DNA from: Bacillota bacterium
GTDB taxonomy: Bacteria; Bacillota; Clostridia; Peptostreptococcales; Acidaminobacteraceae
Assembly: GCA_025210655.1 (NCBI GenBank)
Contig: JAOARG010000053.1
Span: 1 to 38,302, forward strand
Reading direction: 5' to 3'
DNA length: 38,302 nt
Positions 32,555-38,302 of the stretch are shown here, one piece after another. The notes under the pieces are model-generated. The model made no database searches. It worked only from the letters and a program-made list of their open reading frames with translations, and was not told the DNA's origin. Within the stretch, counting starts at the first letter, position 1. Every line of letters begins with the position of its first letter. Position numbers and translations under genes: made by a program.

Positions 32555-34078
32555 ATGAAGAGGATTTTGACAATTTTATTAACAATAGTAATGTGTATAT
32601 CAACAAGTTCATATGCTTATGTTGTAAGTTTTGATGGTGGAATTACAGGTGACCCTACTCTTGATAATGGAACATATAATTATAAAGAGATGCTTTTTAT
32701 CACTGGTAAGCCTATTGAACTTGATGGTACTATAAAGGTGCCAGATGTGCCGGAGAATAAAGATTCATATAGCTTGAAGTTTGATTATGAACTATTTAAC
32801 AATGATGAAAATGTGTCACTTTCAAGAAGTGTAACATATGATGTTACACTTGATAAAAATGAAGAGTTTAATCAAACTGTTTATAAGGCTAAAATATCAA
32901 AACTTGATGAAAGTATAACTGTTGGGGATAGGTCATATACTTTAGATGGATACCTGTTCTCGGAATCTCTACTATTTGATAATACAGCTGCAGTAGATTA
33001 TTTTTCTGGTACAGCAAGTGGGAAAAAATACTATTATATAAATGGTGATAGACAGAACAATGAAGGAAAGGTAACTATCAATATAAATACAGATACTATT
33101 ATTGGGTATAAACATCATTGGGGCGATTCTGAAGCTCAAATAATAAATCAAAATATTAATGCCCAAGTAAATAATCCAGACTATCCAGATAGTTCAAGTA
33201 ATAGGTATCTAACATGGGATGGTATGATAAACCTTAAAATATCAAATATGAATAGAAAAGATTTTGATTATTTAAGAAATGATCCCCAAAATATTAGTTT
33301 TAGAGGTAACTATATTGAGACAGTAAAAAAAGAAAGAATACTCCAATATGATTACGACTTACCTACATTTAATGATGATGGAACTTTTGATGATAAGGAT
33401 AGAAGTTTTGACGAGAAGGAACTTAGACAAGATATGTTGGTAGACTCCAATAGTTTAATAACTCCTAAAATTAGAGATATTGGTGGCCATTGGGCAGAGG
33501 AAAGTATAAAAATGATGGCAAGTTTACAACTTTTCGATAGTCTTCTTGATTTTGGACCAGATCTCCCAATGACGAGGATTGAATTTGCTAAGGCAGTTTC
33601 AAGAGCTATGGCTGAAATAAAGGAATCTACAAGATCGGATATTATAAAAAGAACAAGATCTAATCCAGATTTATTGTTTTTAGATATTCCAAATGACTAT
33701 AAATATTATGATTTTGTTGAATTTGTTAAAAATAAGGGTGTTATGATAGGAGCATCAGAATTTTTTATGCCAGATGATGTTATAACAAGAGCAGAAGTTG
33801 TAGCAATAATCATAAGGTCTTTAGGACTTGAAAATTTAGCTCCAAGTGCATATTACACAATTGGATTTGACGATGACAATCAAATACCAAACTGGGCCAG
33901 GGACTATATATACATGGCAAAAGAAATAGGACTTCTAGAAAGTTTTGCAGACAATACATTTAGACCACACGATCCAGTAACAAGAGCAGAAGCAGCACAA
34001 TTACTAAAGAACTTTGTCTTCCACATAAAAGATGATATAACATATGATTATAGAGAGAAGATAATTAATAATAACTAA
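32555..34078 (+). CDS. Secreted protein with three C-terminal SLH domains
   Basis: A 507-residue exported protein with a signal peptide at residues 1-21. Residues about 30-300 form a beta-rich region of unknown kind. The C-terminus has three SLH domains: the first opens with IRDIGGHWAEESIKMMASL, the second contains FFMPDDVITRAEVVAIIIRS and the third DNTFRPHDPVTRAEAAQLL. The tandem TRxE motifs and HWA are classical for S-layer anchoring. It follows the 1000-residue protein by 8 bases with AGGTGAG as ribosome binding site. Confidence 0.9.
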   Translation: MKRILTILLTIVMCISTSSYAYVVSFDGGITGDPTLDNGTYNYKEMLFITGKPIELDGTIKVPDVPENKDSYSLKFDYELFNNDENVSLSRSVTYDVTLDKNEEFNQTVYKAKISKLDESITVGDRSYTLDGYLFSESLLFDNTAAVDYFSGTASGKKYYYINGDRQNNEGKVTININTDTIIGYKHHWGDSEAQIINQNINAQVNNPDYPDSSSNRYLTWDGMINLKISNMNRKDFDYLRNDPQNISFRGNYIETVKKERILQYDYDLPTFNDDGTFDDKDRSFDEKELRQDMLVDSNSLITPKIRDIGGHWAEESIKMMASLQLFDSLLDFGPDLPMTRIEFAKAVSRAMAEIKESTRSDIIKRTRSNPDLLFLDIPNDYKYYDFVEFVKNKGVMIGASEFFMPDDVITRAEVVAIIIRSLGLENLAPSAYYTIGFDDDNQIPNWARDYIYMAKEIGLLESFADNTFRPHDPVTRAEAAQLLKNFVFHIKDDITYDYREKIINNN

Positions 34079-34082
34079 GTTA

Positions 34083-34125
34083 GTATTATTATTCCCTCCA
34101 AAGTACCAAGGAGGGAAAATAATAC
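34083..34125 (+). terminator. Hairpin terminator after the SLH operon
   Basis: GTATTATTATTCCCTCC (34083-34099) pairs with GGAGGGAAAATAATAC (34110-34125), with a one-base bulge. Only GGTTTTGC follows, so the T tract is weak, but the position right after the stop codon supports a terminator. Confidence 0.65.
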
Positions 34126-34169
34126 GGTTTTGCTTCAGCAAAAAACATCCTTTAGAGGGAGGCCTCTAA

Positions 34170-34336
34170 TTCGTGGGTAGTAGGTAGTAGGTGGTAGGTC
34201 GGAAGGGCATAAGACCTAAATTTAAAAATCGGAATCTCAATACAAAAGATTAGATTTAGATTAAAGGTTTTAGTTTAGAATATTTCATGTCTTAAAGGTT
34301 TTCCGACCAACGACCTACGACCTACTATCCACGAAA
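34170..34336. repeat. GTAGGT-arm repeat (type B) before the S41 protease gene
   Basis: The left arm (34170-34220) reads TTCGTGGGTAGTAGGTAGTA then GGTGGTAGGTCGGAAG. The right arm (34283-34336) reads TTTTCCGACCAACGACC then TACGACCTACTATCCACGAAA. This is the best-matched pair of arms in this family here. Less ordered A/T-rich sequence separates them. No gene is seen between 34079 and 34404. Confidence 0.8.
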
Positions 34337-34342
34337 ACCCTA

Positions 34343-34371
34343 TTCACACCATATTCACATTTTAATAGTAT
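34343..34371 (+). promoter_or_regulatory. Probable promoter of the S41 protease gene
   Basis: TTCACA (34343-34348) and TAGTAT (34366-34371) are 17 bases apart. It lies just after the type-B repeat and 33 bases before the chosen start codon. Confidence 0.5.
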
Positions 34372-34404
34372 AGTATACATATGAATTTAAACGGAGGTAA
34401 TAAA

Positions 34405-35799
34405 ATGAATAAAAACATAGCAAAAAAGGCACTTGCATTTGGTCTTGCAGCATCTATAGGATTGTCGGGTATGTCCTTTGCTGCGCCGTCAAATGATGAA
34501 AGATTAGGTTTTATGAATGAAATGATTAAATATGTTGAGAAAAATTTTAAAGGGGAGGCTGATCAGGAAAAATTACTTGATGCGGCGTTTGAAGGAATAC
34601 TGGACTCAACTGACAAGTACAGCGAGTATTATACAGTTGATGAATATAAGACATTTACTGATAGAACTTCTGGTGTATTTGGTGGGGTAGGAATAACAAT
34701 TACTGCAGAAAGTGGTTATCTAAGAGTAATCTCACCTATTGACGGTACGCCGGGCTTTAGATCTGGTATAAAATCTGGAGATATGATTGTAGAAGTAGAT
34801 GGAGAGAGTATAAAGGATGTTCCATCAGGTGATGTAATTAAGAGGATTAAAGGAAAACCTGGTACAGATGTAATACTTGGAATAAGACGTGAAGGTGAAA
34901 CAGAAGTGCTTAATTTCACGATTACTAGAGAAATAATTGAAGTAAATCCAGTAGAAGCAAAAATTATGGACGGTGGAATAGGTTATATCAAACTTAAAGA
35001 ATTTAATGATAATTCTGCAAGAGATTTTGGAAAGACATTACTAGACCAAATGGATCAGAATGTTAAGGGTCTAATAATAGATCTTAGAAATAATCCAGGA
35101 GGATCTCTTAGTCAGGTTATAGATATTGCTGATTACTTTGTACCTGAGGGTAAAGCAATTGTAAGAATAGATTATAAGGCTAAAATTGATAGAATATACA
35201 AGTCGGAAATGGTTAATGTTAAACTACCAATAGTAGTTCTTGTAAATGAAGGAAGTGCAAGTGCTTCGGAAATACTTGCAAGTGCCATTCAGGATAACAA
35301 AACAGGAGTTGTCGTAGGTGTTAAGTCTTATGGAAAAGGAACCGTTCAAAGTGTAACTAATATGGGAGAATACGGAGCCTTTAAACTGACTGTTGCAGAA
35401 TATATGTCATCAGGTGACAATAAAATAAATGGAGTTGGAGTAATTCCTGATGTAGTAATTAAAAATCCAGAGATGGAAGATAAAGAAGCTGCTAAAGCAT
35501 TTGCACCTATGCCAGAAGATAAAGTTAATAAGCTTGGGGATACGGGGTTAAATATTTATGGTGCTCAGCAAAGACTTCAATTCTTAGGTTATTCAGTTAA
35601 GCCTGATGGTAAAATGGGTCAGAAAACAGTAGATGCAATAAAACTTTTCCAGAAGTCTAGAGATATTGATACAACAGGTAATCTAGATTACCAAACTAGA
35701 AGAGAACTTAGGGAAGAAGTAGCAGATATTTATTCAGGTGGAACAGAGGATGCACAATTGGCTAAGGCTGTTGAGTTGCTAAAAAATAGAATTAAGTAA
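34405..35799 (+). CDS. S41-family C-terminal processing protease with peptidoglycan-binding domain
   Basis: A 464-residue exported serine protease of the CtpA/CtpB type. A signal peptide (residues 1-26) is followed by a helical region, a PDZ domain (about 85-175; VFGGVGITITAESGYLRVISP) and the S41 catalytic domain. The Ser-Lys-Gln set fits S286 in GSASASEI, K311 in YGKGTVQS and Q315. A PG_binding_1 domain (about 385-445; GAQQRLQFLGYSVKPDGKMG) would dock it to the cell wall. The ATG at 34405 follows GGAGGT (34393-34398); an ATG at 34381 is in frame but has no site. In this setting it probably trims exported surface proteins, which is inference. Confidence 0.93.
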   Translation: MNKNIAKKALAFGLAASIGLSGMSFAAPSNDERLGFMNEMIKYVEKNFKGEADQEKLLDAAFEGILDSTDKYSEYYTVDEYKTFTDRTSGVFGGVGITITAESGYLRVISPIDGTPGFRSGIKSGDMIVEVDGESIKDVPSGDVIKRIKGKPGTDVILGIRREGETEVLNFTITREIIEVNPVEAKIMDGGIGYIKLKEFNDNSARDFGKTLLDQMDQNVKGLIIDLRNNPGGSLSQVIDIADYFVPEGKAIVRIDYKAKIDRIYKSEMVNVKLPIVVLVNEGSASASEILASAIQDNKTGVVVGVKSYGKGTVQSVTNMGEYGAFKLTVAEYMSSGDNKINGVGVIPDVVIKNPEMEDKEAAKAFAPMPEDKVNKLGDTGLNIYGAQQRLQFLGYSVKPDGKMGQKTVDAIKLFQKSRDIDTTGNLDYQTRRELREEVADIYSGGTEDAQLAKAVELLKNRIK

Positions 35800-35828
35800 A
35801 ACTTAATTCGTTATGGAGCAAGCTCCAC

Positions 35829-35898
35829 ATTCATAACAATAAAAAGCTCTTAAACTATTAAAATTTATAGTTTAAGAGCTTTTTTTATTGTTATGAAT
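35829..35898 (+). terminator. Long bidirectional-type terminator after the S41 protease gene
   Basis: The core pairs AGCTCTTAAACTAT (35845-35858) with ATAGTTTAAGAGCT (35867-35880), followed by TTTTTT. The complement continues outward through the A and T tracts to ATTCATAACAAT (35829-35840) with ATTGTTATGAAT (35887-35898). The total is about 30 bp with a 2-base bulge. Confidence 0.85.
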
Positions 35899-36030
35899 TT
35901 ATGGTTTTAAAATTTAATCATTGATTAAATATTATAATTCCAAGGTATAAATATATCAAGAACAATAAAATCATAAAACCGTAAAACCATTACATAAAAG
36001 TGGGCTATCAATAAATAGCGAGGTGGTTTT

Positions 36031-36822
36031 ATGATTAAATTAACATTTGTTGTTCTTGTAATCTTACTAACCTTATCAATTGAAGGTATATTGTTTAGAG
36101 ATACTTATGGAGAAGTTGAATTAGAAAACATTATAGAATTTGATGGTGGAGATAGGATAAAAATAAATAGTTTAGGCTTAGATAGTGAGTACCAAATACT
36201 TGTTAAGAATAAGGAATATAAACGTTGGTATTCATTGGATAACAACTACATATATTTGACGACTGAGGGATCAAATTATATATTTCTTATGAAGGCTAGC
36301 TCTAATGAGGAGTATGATATTGTGAGCAAGACAAAAGTAATTGTTACTAATCCTGCTAAGAAGTTTCTTCACCAAGATCAGGATATATCAAGTGATAATG
36401 AAAGAATTGCTTTACTAGCTATAGAAATTACTAAGAATATAGAGAAGGAGGATGATAAAGCTGAGGCGATTTATCACTGGATGATTGACAATATTGAATA
36501 TGATTTCAAAAAATATAAAGAACATCAGAAGAATAATTATCAAAATTCCTATGGTTCTCTAGCTACTCTTGATAGCTTAGAAGGTGTATGCTATGATTAT
36601 GCAACATTATATGCAGCTCTTAATAGGTCTATAGGAATCCCAACGAAAGTTATTGAAGGTGATTTTTATTTAGATGATGGATCTGTAGAATTTCATGCAT
36701 GGAATCAGATTCATGTTTCAGGACAGTGGATAAATGTTGACGCGACCTTAGGGGATACCCTGAGTAAAGATTTGTTTGGATTTGCCTATGGAAATAAATA
36801 TATAAAAATAAGAGAATATTAG
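36031..36822 (+). CDS. Exported transglutaminase-like protein
   Basis: A 263-residue protein with an N-terminal hydrophobic segment (residues 4-20) that is a signal peptide or membrane anchor. The C-terminal half is a transglutaminase-like (papain-fold) domain. The Cys-His-Asp triad is C187 in EGVCYDYATLY, H222 in VEFHAWNQ and D237 in WINVDATLGD. Upstream, EAIYHWMIDNIEYDF is the usual lead-in helix. Residues 30-110 look like a beta domain. Such proteins act outside the membrane as proteases, cross-linkers or amidases. The substrate is unknown, although the neighbouring surface proteins are candidates. It starts at ATG 36031 after GAGGTGG. Confidence 0.87.
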   Translation: MIKLTFVVLVILLTLSIEGILFRDTYGEVELENIIEFDGGDRIKINSLGLDSEYQILVKNKEYKRWYSLDNNYIYLTTEGSNYIFLMKASSNEEYDIVSKTKVIVTNPAKKFLHQDQDISSDNERIALLAIEITKNIEKEDDKAEAIYHWMIDNIEYDFKKYKEHQKNNYQNSYGSLATLDSLEGVCYDYATLYAALNRSIGIPTKVIEGDFYLDDGSVEFHAWNQIHVSGQWINVDATLGDTLSKDLFGFAYGNKYIKIREY

Positions 36823-36834
36823 TTAAAAGTCTAT

Positions 36835-36891
36835 TATAGCTATAGAATGATATATGTATATAAATATATTGTTTTTATAGCTATTTTTATT
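36835..36891 (+). terminator. Weak A/T-rich terminator after the transglutaminase gene
   Basis: TATAGCTATA (36835-36844) can pair with TATAGCTAT (36876-36884), followed by TTTTATTTT. The rest of the interval up to 37140 is A/T-rich and shows no gene. At 37100-37112 it holds TAAAATAGTCATG, a 13-mer that recurs at 37911-37923. Confidence 0.45.
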
Positions 36892-37154
36892 TTCGAAAAA
36901 AAACTTTGTATAAATTTCATAAAAATAACAAATAATATAATTTAAACAAGACAAAAAGTAATTCTCATAAAAGTTATGGAAGGCTTATAAATAGCAAAAA
37001 ACACCATGTAAAAAATATCCAAAAACACTTCTTGGGAAAACTGTCCTACAAACTCCTATAAAATGTAAGAAAAATATACAATTGTAAGACTGTCTATGGT
37101 AAAATAGTCATGCACATTTTTTTGATTTAGTTTTTAGTTATGGAGGTAACTGAT

Positions 37155-37829
37155 ATGAAGGTTTATTCATGTGGTTTAGAAAAAGTAGAAGAAGACTATT
37201 TGTTTGATTTGCTCAAAAGTCATGATTATGATTATAGATATTTTTCAGAAAACAAAATGTTAAATATAGATGAAACTTATGATATGTATTTTATAAATAG
37301 TGAAAAAAGTCTAATTGATATTTATAAGTATTACAATAGTCATGAGGATTTATTAGAAAAAACTGTATTCATTTCGGATAAAATTACTGAAGAGCTAACA
37401 TTTTGTCAGCTGTATAGTATGAAATTACACAAGAAAGAAATTGTGGAAGCAGTGAAGAATATTATTGAAAGAAATGAAAATAGTAAGTCTAGTGAAATTG
37501 AAATAGGTAAATTAGTTGTAAAGGGAAAAGGAAGAATTCATTTTATTAATCCTGATGAAATACTATTTGTTGAGAAAGTTCAAAAGCAAATTATGATACA
37601 TAAGAAGGACGAAAAAATAAAAAGTAGGGATACCTTGTCAGAAATTGGCCATAAATTACCGAAGAATTTCTTAAATCTTCATAAATCTTATATTGTAAAT
37701 ATTAATGAGATTGATAGTATTTCGGAAGTTGGAGATAGGACTTATGAAGTGAATTTTAAAGAAACGGAATCTAAGGCTTTAATGAGTAGATATAAGGCAG
37801 AGGTCCTATTTTCTATGTTCGATACATAG
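37155..37829 (+). CDS. LytTR-domain transcriptional regulator
   Basis: A 224-residue cytoplasmic protein. The C-terminal 100 residues are a LytTR DNA-binding domain: INPDEILFVEKVQKQIMIH, then LPKNFLNLHKSYIVNINEID and a final YEVNFKETESKALMSRYKAE. The N-terminal 110 residues may be a divergent receiver-like fold, but I do not see a convincing phosphoacceptor set, so phosphorylation is doubtful. The ATG at 37140 contains the ribosome binding site (GGAGG, 37142-37146), so ATG 37155 is chosen. It sits between surface-protein genes and could control them. The 13-mer TAAAATAGTCATG occurs both before this gene and before the next. Confidence 0.88.
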   Translation: MKVYSCGLEKVEEDYLFDLLKSHDYDYRYFSENKMLNIDETYDMYFINSEKSLIDIYKYYNSHEDLLEKTVFISDKITEELTFCQLYSMKLHKKEIVEAVKNIIERNENSKSSEIEIGKLVVKGKGRIHFINPDEILFVEKVQKQIMIHKKDEKIKSRDTLSEIGHKLPKNFLNLHKSYIVNINEIDSISEVGDRTYEVNFKETESKALMSRYKAEVLFSMFDT

Positions 37830-37914
37830 TGAAAGATATATAAATTTGGTTATTGAGGACGCAAAAACGGGTATTTGGGCCTTGGTGGATATATTATTAG
37901 AAATATTTGTTAAA

Positions 37915-37956
37915 ATAGTCATGTTTGGTAGATTGCCAGACATGTCTATTTTTTTA
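37915..37956 (+). terminator. Hairpin with T tract between the LytTR and SLH genes
   Basis: ATAGTCATGTTTGG (37915-37928) pairs with CCAGACATGTCTAT (37936-37949) with two non-Watson-Crick positions, followed by TTTTTTT. It can terminate the LytTR message, or it may be an attenuator in the leader of the next gene. Confidence 0.65.
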
Positions 37957-37987
37957 TTCAAAATTTAAAGGGAGGTAACTATTTAAA

Positions 37988-38302
37988 ATGAAATCATTAA
38001 TGAAAAGTATCATGGGAAAATCTATGGTATTAACAATGATTCTTTCCGTAGGACTTCTTGGAGGCGCAGCATTCGCAGATAATACTGCCCATTGGTCAGA
38101 CCATGTAGTGGATAAGTGGTCAAACTTAGGCTATATTGAGCTAGATCAAGCTGGAAACTTCAATCCAGACCAAGGAATTACGAGAAAAGAGTTTGTAAGA
38201 CTTGTAAACAAGACATTCGGTTATACTGATATGTCTCCACTGGCATTTAAAGATGTAGAGAAAGATAATCCATATTATTTAGACATCTTAGCAGCAAGGG
38301 AA
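37988..38302 (+). CDS. SLH-domain surface protein, N-terminal part (runs off the window)
   Basis: An open frame starts at ATG 37988 after a strong AAAGGGAGG (37967-37975) and stays open for 105 codons to the window end. It begins with a signal peptide (MVLTMILSVGLLGGAAFA) that ends near residue 30. An SLH domain follows: NTAHWSDHVVDKWSNLGYIE, then FNPDQGITRKEFVRLVNKTF, and a second begins with FKDVEKDNPYYLDILAA. This is the usual N-terminal arrangement of an S-layer or S-layer-anchored protein. The strong ribosome binding site would fit an abundant protein. Confidence 0.9.
   Translation, partial: MKSLMKSIMGKSMVLTMILSVGLLGGAAFADNTAHWSDHVVDKWSNLGYIELDQAGNFNPDQGITRKEFVRLVNKTFGYTDMSPLAFKDVEKDNPYYLDILAARE

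Overview
The window is low-GC DNA with AGGAGG-type ribosome binding sites and frequent TTG/GTG starts. It reads as a strictly fermentative, amino-acid-degrading clostridial Firmicute. I would guess Tissierellia or a relative, but no rRNA or marker gene is present to prove it. The case rests on an arginine deiminase-type carbamate kinase, a clostridial lysine-fermentation operon and a cluster of surface-layer (SLH) proteins. I see no tRNA, rRNA, CRISPR array, transposase or phage gene.

Layout. (1) 1-5258: the tail of ornithine carbamoyltransferase, then arcC; then ispE, a GntR/FCD regulator, ddl, a DUF1934 protein and an arginyl-tRNA-synthetase-like protein that lacks the catalytic core. (2) 5524-15697: a PAS/AAA+/HTH sigma-54 activator, a well-spaced -24/-12 promoter at 7344-7360, and the genes kdd, kamA, kamB, kamC, kamD, kamE. 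KamA makes beta-lysine, KamDE converts it to 3,5-diaminohexanoate, and Kdd oxidises that. KamB and KamC are probable accessory ATPases. The later steps (kce, kal) are not here. (3) 16066-21137: a divergent biotin locus. A dedicated-looking acyl carrier protein and a FabF-like synthase lie on the minus strand; bioF, a bioH-like esterase and bioC lie on the plus strand. A BirA-like operator at 17684-17714 overlaps the -35 boxes of both divergent promoters. (4) 21657-38302: exported proteins, namely SLH-type proteins, a 2225-residue IPT/TIG-repeat protein, an S41 protease with PDZ and peptidoglycan-binding domains, and a transglutaminase-like protein; then a LytTR regulator and the start of another SLH protein.

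The most unusual content is between the genes. Eight elements (E1-E8, about 180-540 bp) share one architecture. A 6-9 base unit is repeated along a left arm and its reverse complement is repeated in mirror order along a right arm. Most gaps between units hold their own small hairpin. In five elements the tip has a common form: AAGGA-like stem, hairpin, A/T spacer, hairpin, TATCC-like stem. The unit differs between loci (GGGGAATC, ACTAGTC, TCTAGGGA, GTTAAGC, TAGTG, GCCTAA), yet individual left units match their mirror partners, including locus-specific changes. Three elements begin about 10-20 nt after a predicted transcription start, and six end shortly before a ribosome binding site. They look like transcribed leader and intercistronic structures, a ladder of paired hairpins. 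I do not recognise the family. A second repeat family has degenerate GTAGGT-rich arms and occurs at five other sites.
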